A stretch of DNA of 64,000 nucleotides, taken from contig NC_077242.1 of assembly GCF_947179165.1 (NCBI RefSeq), positions 26,484,097-26,548,096 of the forward strand, given 5' to 3'. The position numbers and the translations under genes were made by a program. The notes below the pieces were generated by a model. It was not told the origin of the DNA. It ran no database searches and was given only the letters and a program-made list of their open reading frames with translations. This DNA comes from Solanum dulcamara. Its lineage: Eukaryota; Streptophyta; Magnoliopsida; Solanales; Solanaceae. Of this stretch, positions 21,643-33,009 are shown piece by piece (positions within the stretch are counted from its first letter, which is position 1; each line of letters opens with the position of its first letter).

Positions 21643-23455
21643 TTGGTTTGGGTTGCGTACTGATGCAGCAGGGCTGTGTTATTGCTTATATGTCAAGGCC
21701 GCTTAAGTTGCACGAACGCAACTACCCCACTCAAGACTTAGAGTTGGCGGTGGTAGTTTTTGAGCTTAAGATTTGAAGGCACTACCTGTATGGAGTTCGA
21801 TGAGAGATTTACACCGATCACAAGAGCCTTTTGTACATTATGAACCAAAAAGATCTTATTTCAAGGCAGAGCTGCTGGATTGAGCTCTTGAAGGTCTGTG
21901 AGGTCTCTATTCTCTGCCAACCGGGCAAGGCGAATATAGTAGCGGACGCCTTGAGTCGGAAGGCGGTAAGTATGGTAGTCAAGCATTACTTTCTATAGTG
22001 GAGAGACCATTAGCTTTGAACATCTAGTCCTTAGCTAACCAGATGATCTTACTTGATATTTTTGATTCCCGATGTGTGTTAGCTTATGTGGGAGCACATT
22101 AATCTCTGTTGGACCGGATTCACAACCATCCATTTTTTGATGGACGACTTTGTGTTTTGAGAGTTAAGGGCTTGATTCAGATGATCCTTAGCGAGGCCCA
22201 TGACTTCAGATATTCTATATATTCGAGTACCGCTAAGATATATCGTGCCTTGAGGCAGCATTACTGGTTGAGCAGCATGAGGAGAGATATTGCGGATTAC
22301 GTGTTGCGTTGCTTAAGTTGTCAGAAAGTTAGGGCTGAGCATTTAAGGCTTGGTGGCATGCTTCTGAGATTACCCGTTCCCAAGTAAAAATGGAAGAGGA
22401 TCACCATGGGTTTTATTGTAGGGCTGCCTTGCACTTCTAGTGGTTTTGATAGCATTTGGGTCATCATGGATCGATTAACCATGTCAGCACACTTCCTTTC
22501 CATTCATACTTCCTACAGTGCTGAGAGGTTAGCCCATATTTACATTCGGGAGGTGGTTTGCTTTCATAGTGTGTCTATTTCTATCATCTCAAATGAGGGC
22601 TCACAAATAACATCTAGCTTTTGGAGGACTTTTCAGTAGGAGCTGGGTACCCGCATCGACCTTAGCACAACTTTTCAACCGCAGACTAATGGTCAGTCGG
22701 AGTGCATTATAAAGGTTCTTGAGAATATGTTATGGGCTTATGTTATGGATTTTAGGGGTCAGTGGGATCACTGGGATTAGTTATTTCCCTTGGTGGGGTT
22801 TACGTAAAATAACAAAAACCACTCTAGTATTTAGATGGCCCCGTATGAGGTCTTATATGGTAGGCATTGTTGCTCTTTAGCTTGTAGGTTTGAGTCTATG
22901 GAGCCCAAGCCGTGCAGTACAGACTTGATGAAGGAGGCCTTAGATCATGAGAGGGTGATTCATAATAGGCTCAGGATAGCTCAGAGTAGACACCAGAGCT
23001 ATGCGAGCCATAGACGTCGACCATTGAGGTTTGTCTTTGGTTATAGAGTATTCCTCCGTGTATCTCCCATGAACGTTGTGAAGAGATTTGGGAGGTGGGA
23101 AAAGCTTATACCCATGTATATTAATCTTTTTGAGATATTGAGGGAAGTTAGTGAGGTGGCATATGAGCTAGCTTTTCCCCCGGTCTTTTCAGCTATTCAT
23201 CTAGTTTTTCATGTTTTAATGCTGTGCCGGTATATTCCAGATGTGTCCCATGGGCTTCAGTATGACGCAGTTGACTTGGATAATCGTTTGAGCTATATTA
23301 AGGATCCAATTGCCATTTTGGCTAAAGATTTCAAAAAATAGCATTCCAGAGCCATTCATGTGGTTAAGGTCCGATCGAGGCATCGTCAAGTCGAAAAGGC
23401 TACCTGGGAAACCGAGCATAAGATACGGCCCGACTTATTTCAGCCTTCAGGTACT
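21643..23455 (+). pseudogene. pol remnant: RNase H, integrase and chromodomain, element 4
   Basis: The RNase H part reads [33 protein letters not shown] and [11 protein letters not shown]. Its first catalytic aspartate lies upstream of the deletion junction and is gone. The integrase zinc domain is the frame 22109-22387 (LRQHYW, RCLSCQ), with the second His replaced (SIYSST). The core is the frame 22406-22639, followed after a stop by the frame 22835-23341 (MAPYEVLYGR, FLRVSPM, VAYELAFPP). The DDE residues are mostly lost: Gly at 22409, Asn at 22591, with the Glu at 22700 kept. The chromodomain tail KATWETEH follows after a stop at 23339. This is clearly a dead gene of a Tekay/Del-like chromovirus. 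Confidence 0.9.
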
Positions 23456-24189
23456 TCTTGACTCTTTCTTTTACAAACAAATGTTCTTTCAGTAGTGGAT
23501 ATTGTAATGACCCTCCAGGTCATTTTTAAATTAAATCATTTATTTCATCATTTAGAGTATTCTTGTAGCGACCCCAAGTCATTTATGACTTGCTAGCGCT
23601 GACTGTTCGGTCGTCTGGTCATTCGTTTGGGTTTTAGGCTCGTTTCCTTGTTTTGGAGCTTTTATAACTTGAAAAATTGACTTTGGTTATAACTTCTAGA
23701 AAATAATCTTAGAATGGAATTCTGACGATTCCATCAGCTCCAGAATAGTCAGCACGAGAAATAGGGCAATCGGTATGAGTTTAGGACTATTCGACGCTTT
23801 TGCCTTTGAAATTTAGCTTATAGTTGACTTTGGTCAATGTTTTTGGAAAAGGCACTCGGATGGAAATTTTTATAACGTTGTTAGTTTTGAAATGTCGAGT
23901 TTGGTCTAGAACGACCCTTTGTTTGCTTCCTGAGGCTTCTGACCTAATCTTGAGGCCCATTGTAGAATTTTGCTCAAAATGGCCCTTGGGTATGCGATCC
24001 ACTTTTGGTCATAACAACTTTGTATTGAAATTTTTACTACGCCATTGAGTCCAGAATGTTTAATTTGGTAAGGTAGCATATCTCGTTTGCACGCATAGGA
24101 TTTCAGATGAATTTTGAGCACTCCGTCGGGGTATTTGAACTTATTGAAAACTCAGCTTTTAGCTGATACCTGGTGCAGCAAAAATTTCT

Positions 24190-24390
24190 CTCCAAAATCA
24201 CGGGCCCTTGGCCACGTTTGTGGAGGTCCATAATGTTGGTCACCGCATTCGCAGAGCCTTGGCCGCATTAGTGGAGGCTTAAGTCCTTTGCCTCCGTGAT
24301 CGTGGGCCTCTGGCCATGTTCGCGAAGGCCAAGATTCTTGGCCTCTATGTTTGCGGAGCACTTTAGTTGCTTTCGCGATGGCCAATGTCT
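24190..24390 (+). repeat. GC-rich GGCC/CGCGG subrepeat zone in LTR
   Basis: About six imperfect copies of a word like CCTTGGCCACGTTCGCGGAG alternate with GGCC words. The base composition differs sharply from the AT-rich surroundings. The position in the LTR corresponds to the CTTTAGCGACC words at 5580-5670 and 20100-20310 in related LTRs. Confidence 0.6.
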
Positions 24391-25641
24391 TGGTCTTTTA
24401 ATAAAGACCAAGGACGATTTTCAATATTTCATTCAAAGTTCAAGACTCGATAACTCCTTCATTCTAAGCTCATATTAGGTTATTCAAAGGTCCAAATTCA
24501 AGACATTTTTGTTGAGAATCTAATGGTGAGCTCAGAAACTCAAGGGAAAGCTTTGTGTGAGGTAATAATTTTAATTTAGCCATTAGTTTAGTGAATTTTG
24601 AAGTGATATTTTGTTGAAATTGTGGAGATAGTATCTTGATCATATGAACTCCATATTTAGTGATATTTAAGGCTAGATTGTGGGATTTTTCATAAGGATA
24701 GTCGTGGTTTGTTTGGTTTGGGTCGTGGGGTGTCGTTTGTGAGAAATAGTTGATCTAAGTTTCTGCCTTTTTCATCTTTTAGTTTGAATTTTATGAATTT
24801 TCATTGCCTGCTTGTTTTGCCTTATTTCCCAACCCTGTACTGCTTATCAAATTGATTTTGTAGCTTGGGGAGATGTTTAGAACTTATTTTTTTGGATCAA
24901 TTCCAAAATTCTACACTCGGGTCCCACATTTCTCATTTTAGACCTCAAAATTGGTCCGTCTATTCTATTGTTGATAGCGTGGCAGTGTTGGAAGGCTGCT
25001 CGAAAAGGAAAAGCTCTAGGTTTATGAGCTGGAGCGTGCGTGGTAGGATTTCACGTAGGCTATGATTTTCCTCTCGTGAGACTAAGCATGTTTAGGCAAT
25101 TGTTTATTTATTTGTATAAGTTCAGTGGGATTGGATGTCGGGCATGCTAAATTCCTAGAATCCATGTCCTAGGCCTTATTTTGGGTAATGTTTGGGCTGT
25201 GTAAGCAAGAATCCTGTGGTTGTTGGTTGTTCCTATCCTATGATGAATACTGCGCATGTGGTTATATGTTTGGAAGCATGTTTGGCCTTAGTCTAGGCTT
25301 GCCAAAGACTTGTGAGATTTTGGGTCCCGTTGGGCCTTAGATCTTCTCTGACGTCGTTTCAAACGGTTAGCTCTCTGTAGATTTATATAGCAGACTTGAG
25401 TCTGATAGTCTGACCCTTATCTAGGCATTAACTTAGCTTATGACATTACCTCCATAATGCCCTAGTCTCCTATTGGTCCTATATCATTCGGTTATTGATT
25501 TTTAGTAGTTTTCTCGGTGATTCGGGTTATATTATGTTCAGTATGGAGCAATGCATTGATGACACTCGATTTGGGGGAACTTACCGTGACGCATGGTTGG
25601 TCACTGATTTTAATTTTGTCTGATCCCTTGGCTAAAAATAT

Positions 25642-25890
25642 CCGGTCAAAGTCCGTAGTCCGGCTTACTTGTGTTCGGCTTCTTAGCTACTTATACCCGG
25701 TTAAAGTCCGCGGTCTATCTTACTTGTGTCCAGGCTTCCTAGCTACAGATACCAGTTAAATTCCACGGTCTAGCTTACCCATGCTCGAACTTTGGCTATA
25801 GTTACCCGGTTAAGGTCCGTGGTCTAGCCTACTCATATCTACTCATTAGCTATAATTACCCGATTGTAGTCTGTGGTCCATCTTGCATGT
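25642..25890 (+). repeat. 54-55-bp tandem array, 4.5 copies, in the 3' LTR of element 4
   Basis: Units start CCGGT.AAAGTCCG at 25642, 25697, 25752, 25806 and 25860. Each contains GGTCTA.CTTAC and TTAGCTA...TA. The spacing is very regular while the sequence has diverged. The LTRs of element 2 have no such array at the equivalent place. Confidence 0.85.
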
Positions 25891-26756
25891 GGTTAAATTT
25901 CTTATTCCCTGATGAATTTTTGATTTAAGTCTTCATCTACTCTCGGGTGTGGGTTGAGGTGTTAGAGTTTGGAAATGGTTTGGTTCAAGTCCCAGAAATG
26001 GTGATACTATTTAAATCCTTTTGGTTCGGTTTATTTTCTTTCAGCTATTTTTGCATTTGTCGAGCTTATAGGAGTCTGTAAAGGTGGTTACTCTTTATTT
26101 TTGCATGAGCGTACCTATCAGGTTTATGGGAGCCCCGCGGAGTTAGTTAGATTCTTTCTCTATGCTTTCTAGTATGCTCGTGTATATACCCATATTTACT
26201 TTTTGTCCTATCTTTGATTGTGTTCTTTTACTCGCATTTCAGTTTACTTTTGATTATCTTGCTCAGTTGGCCTATGATGCCTAGTGTGTATCTGTTATTT
26301 TGGTACTCATACTACACTCTGTGTCTATTTTTCATGAGGCAGGTCCGAGTACTAGCTACCGATGTTGATTCGAGCAAGCTGCAATAGTTATCGGAGGCGA
26401 GGGTGAGCACACTGCGTTTTGGATTTACGCATCTCCTTCTGTACATATATTTTGCCTGTCTTTTACTTTTTAAGACAACTCTATTTCCGTGGTCCACTTT
26501 TAGGACTTTTACTCTTTTATTAGCAGCTCTATAAATGTGACTTCTAGGTTCTAGGAGGGATCCTTTTTGTTGTGTATATATATTTAGTTGCTTCCATCCG
26601 TTCATTATATGCTCTTGTTATTACTTTAGTGTTTTAGATTAGATCACTGGTCTTCTATTCTCACATCCCATTGCTGATAGTTTTGAGATACAGGTCGGCT
26701 GGCCTACTGATGGGTCATAGTGGTGCCATCATGACCTAAAAATTTGGGTCGTGACA

Positions 26757-27993
26757 CATAGAAAATAGTCGTAGGGGACGATGTCTGGTTTTGCGAAAAA
26801 TGCAAGCCTTAGTACTTTTGAAATGACTAAACAGGAGGAGTCGTAGGACTCTTTACAATATGTAAAGAGTTCTCGTACGATGAGTCCCGAGTTTTGATGT
26901 TTGAAGAAGTGAAGAAAAGTGGAGGAGTTATTTGTATGACCCATAGAAGGGTCGACGACTCATACGAACGAGTCGTAGAAGCCAGAACCAATTTACAGTA
27001 GCTACTGTTTCTTGCACTTAAGTTGACGACTTGAGTCTACGACCCGTAGACTAAATAACGAGTCGTAGAAGCCACGTAGGGTCCTCCAATCAGATTAAGT
27101 GAAGGGTATTTTTGTCTTTTCCCATTTTATGTTCAATGAATCTAGATACTTTTTAGGGGAAATTCCAAAACCAATAAATACCCCAACCCTGTAAATTCCC
27201 TCCTATTCGTATTTATTCTCTAAATTTCTCAAAGGCATTCAAGGATCTTCTTTCAAGGTGTTCTCCTACAAGTCAAGGTAGGGTTTCAAGAACACAAGTA
27301 TCCTTTTCAATTTCAAGTTAAAATTCATCAAGATATGTGGGTATTTCTTCCTAGGGTACTTGTACCCAAGGAGCCCAATCAATTCTCATCTTTTTATCAA
27401 AATTGAAGTATGTATTTTTATGGGTTTATGATCTCTATTTTAATTGCATTAATTATTATTCAAGTTATGGTTATGAATCTATTTTAATATAAGTTAATTA
27501 TTACTGCATGAAATTAAAGAGTTTCGCCATGAAATTTCCTACATTGATCTTTAGGGTTCATGATATGGATTATGAGTATTTTCAATTATGCATCCAATTG
27601 ATATTATTTTCATGAATATGTATGGGTTGATATAAAATATATGATCATGCATGTTTTCAAGTTAATTTCATGATTTCGTAGTTAGTTGATCATGTATTTA
27701 ATAGTTTCACCCTATTTTCAAGTATAAGTCTTGATCATGAATGTAAGGTGGTTTCAATGAAAGCTTTAAGAATTATTTTCAAGGTTTATAAATGAGTTTA
27801 AAGATGCTTTATGCATACAAGTTTACGAATGGTGATACAATAATGTTTCAATAAAGATAATGACAGGGTAAGTTAAGGCCCTAAAGATGTTTTATGAATA
27901 AAGATATGTAATGATGAAAGGCCTACTCTCATATTACATTGAGTCAAGATTAAGGAGCTATTATATGATTATGTTTCTATGAATGGTGGATTC
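26757..27993 (+). mobile_element. LTR of element 5, left part (split by element 6)
   Basis: It contains the GAGTCGTAGAAGCC/CGACCCGTAG words (26770-27070), a leader-like stretch GGTATTTTTGTCTTTTCCCA, and then a long AT-rich ATGATTATG region, as in the LTR at 61700-63739. It breaks at 27993, where element 6 begins TGTCACGACCC, and resumes at 55330. Its first bases are missing or altered where element 4 ends at 26756. Confidence 0.7.
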
Positions 27994-28659
27994 TGTCACG
28001 ACCCAAAACCGTAGGCTATGACCGGTGTCCGAACTGGGCACTCACATATATCCCTGCTATCTATAAGTAAATCTATCCCCTGTTTAAGTTATAGCACATC
28101 AATAGGCCGAATAACATATAAGCCGGCGAGGCTTATCATGGGCACCACTGTACATACATGCATATACAACCCATATATATGTCCACAGACCTCTAAGTGT
28201 AAGAACAGTAACATAAGGCAGGACAAGACCCCCGCCGTACCCGTGAACAAATAAATATATACATCAAGGGTTAATACCAAAACTAGGCTCCGGCATAATG
28301 GAGCACTTCTGAACTACTGAGTGGAACTCCTACGCTGACGGATCCCCAAAGTGTGTATCTGTACCTATGGGCATGAATGTAGCCCTCCCGAGAAAGAGGG
28401 GGTGTCAATATGACATATGTATTGAGTATGTAAAGCATAGACATCATAAGGAAATTACAGTTGGCGTAGGGATGCAGAGGGCAAGTATAACATTTAACCA
28501 TTTACCGTACTCGCATCGTATAAAAGAAAGTCATACATATTACCATTACGTACTGTTCCCGGCTTATTTTGGGGACTTGATATACCATCTACATCATTCT
28601 GTCATCATATGCACATATATATTATTAGCGCTGTGGAACGTACATCCCGATCCATGTAT

Positions 28660-28965
28660 ATAGTAAGTACATTCCGAGGAACGTACAGCTTGATCTGCAC
28701 ATTGTATAATAATACCGAGAAATGTTCGGTCCGATCCACATATCATGTAGTAATGCCGAAAAACGTTCGGTCTAATACACGTATGATATAGTAATGACGA
28801 GGAATGTTCGGTTTGATCCACGTATCATATAGTAATGCCGAGGAACATTCGGTACGATCCACATATCATATAGTAATGTTGAGAAACGTTCGGTCTAATC
28901 CACAATCATATAGTAATGCCAAGGAATGTTAGATCCGATCCACATATCATATAATAATAATTATA
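28660..28965 (-). repeat. 41-bp subrepeat array in LTR, about 7.5 copies
   Basis: The plus-strand unit is ATGCCGAGGAACGTTCGGTC followed by TGATCCACATATCATATAGTA, repeated with substitutions. Other LTR copies carry about six units (38529-38790, 46560-46820) or seven of a variant unit (53340-53635). There are no unique spacers. Confidence 0.85.
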
Positions 28966-30787
28966 TTATAGCAGGACCGGGACTCGGTGAAAGATATATT
29001 ATAGTACACACGAATCAAGTAGTGAGTAACCATATACAATCTAAATCATTATCAGAGACTCCACAATGTAAGAAGATTAAGCTATCGTTCGAGGACCAAA
29101 ATAGTAGTGTAGCCATCTCGAGTGCCTTCTAAATGCCATTGAGGCCTATATCACATAGGATATCAGGGATCCTAGACATGTACTAAATTAATACTAACAG
29201 TTCATAGAATCAGGGATACCTATTGTCACATAGTGCTTAGGACTAGGAGCTTATGCATCAGGTACTTCTCAACCTATGGAGTTCAAGGAAAGTAGTTCAA
29301 CTTACTACAAGAGTTTGACATTCAGAAGTGAATAAGAGATACAGATTACATTTAGGACTTAAAAGTGGAGTTACCTCAGAGCTCATATCACATTTTACTT
29401 ACAATTAGGACATGCCAAAGGAAGATAAAGAATAAGCTTTATCTAGTCTCTGCTTTTCCTTAAGGAGTCATCATTACATATATTGTACCCGGCCCATCAT
29501 GGGATTGGTATCATAACCTTATTATTGCATTACCTTACCATCATAGATCCGCACTTATGTCAAAGACATATCAAGAGGAAAGAAGGGTAGCTATATGTAC
29601 TTATGCCAAAACATGCCAAGAGAAAGGAGATAACTTCACATACTTACTACTCTCCATCATATAGAAGCCTTGAGAGGCAATAACTCAACTAGTATAGGAA
29701 TTATACCATCGAGAAGTGAATAAGTCTTATGAGTCATACTTGGGGTTATATGAATGGAATTATCCCCACATTTCGTATATCACTCACTTAAGGCTAAGAC
29801 ATGCTAACAGAAAGCTTCACATACGTTTTTTGGGATTAATTGAAATCCGCCTTGCCTTGATACCTCCTTAACCTATTTGACATGAAACTAATACTAAGAT
29901 TAATAACATTTAACTTTACAATATCCCACTCTAAAACCAAGTACTAATAGGAGTCATTTCCTTATCCATTACCCTCGACTAGTTTGTTACTAGTTCCAAT
30001 GCTACCGAAAATCGAGCAGCAGTTCCCCTGTAACTTCAATATCCTCGAGGTTTCAACTCAGCCACAGTGTCAATAACCATACCAACAACAACAAACAACA
30101 GCATATATACAAGTAAACCACCTCAACATTACACAATACAACTCCAAACAACTAGCCCAAAACTACCATACAAAAATAGAGTTTTTAATCTTTATTTCAC
30201 CAAATCATTAACCATAACAAACGGAGGGTCGTGTGGCTGAAACCAGTAGAACCCACACCCTTTTTAAAACACTTTAAATCCCTTCAACACGAAACCCAAC
30301 CAGTTGCATCCGCAGCACCACAATGACAACCCACTACTCGACTTCGATTTAGCTATGACCACTTCAATTTAGTTTGTTTCTAACGTCAAGCATCCTTATG
30401 CAATTTTTCAACTTCCAACCTTATTTAAGACATGAAATATATATGATAACAACATCATAAACTCCAATTTGAAAAGGAATCCCTTACCTTGGCCAAAACT
30501 CATCAAACTCATCGAAACTTGCCTTGAAAATTCCTTTAGCGTGCCTAAAATTTCGTGGCTGTTTGCTAACGTTTTGGGCTTCTACAAACAATAAATTTTC
30601 ATTACTAACACCTTCATAACATTGTGGTACACACTAAAGAATTAATTCATGGAGTGAAATCGAAGAACTTCCCTTTTTTTCCTTCCAAAACCGTGGCTCT
30701 CTCCCTCTCTAGTTTCTTCTCTTCTCTTCTCTTCTTTCTTGTTCTTGAATTTTCTAGATAAGTATGGAACTTTAATATGTCATAAGA

Positions 30788-31024
30788 CATGTATATATAG
30801 GCTACCTAAGGGGGGGACACATGTCAACTCCTAAGTGGTGACACGTGTCAAGCCCTAAGTGGTGACACGTGTCAAGCCCTCATTGGGCCAACACACCCCT
30901 TTCCTCCAATCACAAGATGCCACATGACATGTGGGGGGTGGAGGGGTACAAAACCCTTGATCCATCTTCTGCCATGTGGCAATATCTCATGCTTCCACAT
31001 GTCACTCTTTCATGCTGCCACGTG
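30788..31024 (-). promoter_or_regulatory. G-box/ABRE cluster and TATA-like word of LTR promoter
   Basis: Palindromic TGACACGTGTCA occurs twice 24 bp apart (CACGTG at 30842-30847 and 30866-30871), with a related CACATG at 30818 and another CACGTG at 31019-31024. On the minus strand these lie just upstream of CTATATATAC (30791-30800). ACGTGTC is the core bound by bZIP factors of the ABA/stress response in plants. The order (cluster, then TATA, then transcribed region) is that of a U3 promoter. Activity is inferred, not shown. Confidence 0.6.
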
Positions 31025-31478
31025 ACACTCTCTTTTCCCCCTCGTAGGTTCGTAATCTCGTATTACTTGACAAAACTATGTAATCCTTGCTACGTAAGGT
31101 TGGTATGTACTCCAGTAACTTAAGTATTTAAGATTTCCAAGTTGGTATCTCACATAAATAAGTCGTGTCCTTCGACTCATCATTCGGTCTCCAACTTCTT
31201 CCGAATTCTTATAACTCTATTTCCAATCTTCTCTACTATGGGGTATCGTATTCTCCTTTCCTTAGAGTTGTTTGATAGAGTTATAGATTATATGGCTCAC
31301 ATGGCAACTCTTAAGAAGCTTAAGAGTTCTTAAGAAGTCTTAAGAAGCTTTTAGAAGCTTTAAGGAACTTTAGGAAATCCTAAGAAACTTAAAAGGCTTA
31401 TGATCTTTCCATGAAACTTAAGAGCCTTTCAAGAGACTTAAGAACATATTCCAAGATACAAAAGTATGGAGTGTAACA

Positions 31479-31489
31479 TCCTCCCCCCC
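31479..31489 (-). other. Polypurine tract of element 6
   Basis: On the minus strand GGGGGGGAGGA directly precedes the LTR start TGTTACACTCC. This is the plus-strand primer site of LTR elements and fixes the orientation and LTR edge. Confidence 0.8.
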
Positions 31490-33009
31490 ATTAGAACATT
31501 CGTCCTCTAATGTGAACCAAAACCTTCCTTAAGATCTTATATAGACTATATGGAGAGTTTCTCTATTCCATTGCAAAAATATATACTTTAATCGAGCCAT
31601 CACTATGAGAGTCCCAAAGGTTGGGATTACCTGTAGCATAAGGGGTAGGTATGGATACCTGTATTTCATTTCCTCTTCAGCTTCCCAAGTCATTTCTTCA
31701 CAATTTGTTTTCTCCACAACACCTTGATAGAAGCTACATCCTTAGTTCACAATCTCCTACTCCGCCGATCCAGGATGGCGATAGGTTACTTCTCATTGGA
31801 TAAATCCTCTGCAAACTGTATATCCTTTATGGGATATATTCGGCCTGGATTACCAACACACTTGTAAAGTATTGATACTTGGAAGACTGGATGTACTACT
31901 TTCAGATTCGCTGGTAAGTCCAGCTCATAGGCAACCTTGCCTATTTGATGGAGGATCTAATATGGCCAATGTATCTGGTACTAAGGTCCTCTTTCCTGCT
32001 GGATCTCATTACTTTCTCAGTGGGTGGTACCTTCGGAAATGCCCAATCATTAACTTGAAACTCTAGAGGTTGACGTCGATTACCTACGTATGACTTCTGT
32101 CAATTTTGGATGGCTAATAACCTCTCCTACATAAGATTCACCTTTTATAAAACTTATTGGACCATGTATGAGCCCATTAGTTGTGTTTTACCAACATCAA
32201 CTAACCAATTGGCGACCTACACTATCTTCCCTACAAAGTCTCGTATGGGGTCATCTGTCTACTAGAATAACAGTTAGTATCGTAAGTAATCTTGACAGAT
32301 AGTAGGAAATTGTCCTAGATACATTTGAAGTCAACCGTATAGGCCCACAACATATCCTCTAACATTTAGATAGTAAGCGTGATCTGTCCCTCGATCTAAA
32401 GTACAATGGTGTACGAAGACCTATTTGTCTTCCTAATCTCTTCATGAAATAATCTTTAGTAGTTAGCTGTAAATTGGGCTCCTTCATCCGAGACACCAAC
32501 TATGAGAACTCCATAAGGTCTCACCACCCTCTTGACCGATAAATAACATCATCTCGGCTGAATAAATAGTCCTTGATTGAAGGAACATGGGTTGATATTA
32601 TTAATCTACGGATAACATTTTATATAGAATCATCTGTCCATGGAGTGCAAAGTGAGTCTTGTATCCAGGGTTGTATTATGGAATCTCCGACCTCGTGTAT
32701 TACTTCTTGCCTCCATTAGATGACATCAATTGGTACCCTTACCTTTTTGGGTTTTGTTCTGCTACCAAGAGGTGTCAAAGTTCCCCCACACAATGACCCC
32801 CTTAGCCGTTCTGTATTTTTCTTGTCACTAGCTGGTATTATATTGAAGAACTATGGCATACAAGTGCGTCATCCATTGGTACTCAGCTAATTCGGTTCAT
32901 TTTGCTTGAGCCCTTTTACAACTCCCTTAACCAAACTTATAACACTCTAGGTATATACTCTTGTGTCATTGCTTCATCATTAATTCAAATTCTTCCATTC
33001 TACCCCTTC
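31490..33009 (-). pseudogene. Integrase C-terminus and chromodomain remnant of element 6
   Basis: On the minus strand the last part gives EEMTWEAEEEMKYRYPYLP (31660-31710), the chromodomain end. Upstream come QKSYVGNRRQPLEFQVND near 32060-32100 and EKVMRSSRK and STRYIGH near 31970-32010, the usual 'RQKSYAD..R..LEF..GD.VFLKVSP..GV.RFGK' segment after the integrase core. Many stops and frame changes separate them. The core motifs upstream (to 33009) are too decayed to place. RT and RNase H are absent. Confidence 0.75.

Larger units (their letters stand above)
20834..26756 (+). mobile_element. Element 4: internally deleted Ty3/gypsy element
   Basis: In order it has a truncated 5' LTR (20834-21642), a pol remnant from RNase H to chromodomain (21643-23455), a tract AGTAGTGGATAT and a complete 3' LTR (23503-26756). 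The rest of the 5' LTR, PBS, gag, protease and RT are missing in one deletion at about 21642. The left flank is 'GAAAT' and the right flank 'CATAG', so no target duplication survives, suggesting rearranged edges. It abuts the split LTR of element 5 on the right. Confidence 0.75.
23503..26756 (+). mobile_element. 3' LTR of element 4
   Basis: It starts TGTAATGACCCTCCAGGTCA after TTTCAGTAGTGGATAT and ends AATTTGGGTCGTGACA. It contains two internal repeat zones: GC-rich GGCC.CGTTCGCG words at 24190-24390 and a 54-55-bp tandem array at 25642-25890. It shares its first about 600 bp with the LTRs of element 2 but is a different subfamily in the middle. Confidence 0.88.
27994..31478 (-). mobile_element. 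3' LTR of element 6 (minus strand)
   Basis: On the minus strand it starts TGTTACACTCC (at 31478), directly after the polypurine tract, and ends GGGTCGTGACA (at 27994). It is the reference copy of this LTR family: 3485 bp, with a CTTAAGAAGCTT-rich start (31310-31440), G-box cluster, TATA-like word, splice-donor-like words and a 41-bp subrepeat array. Plus-strand frames across it (for example 28367-28663) are antisense to its transcription. Confidence 0.9.

Noticed and set aside
20829..26761. Target duplication for element 4
   Set aside because: Flanks GAAAT and CATAG do not match; the edges are probably rearranged.
28660..28965. CRISPR-like regularly repeated words
   Set aside because: The 41-bp units are directly adjacent with no unique spacers, lie inside an LTR, and recur at the same place in other LTR copies.
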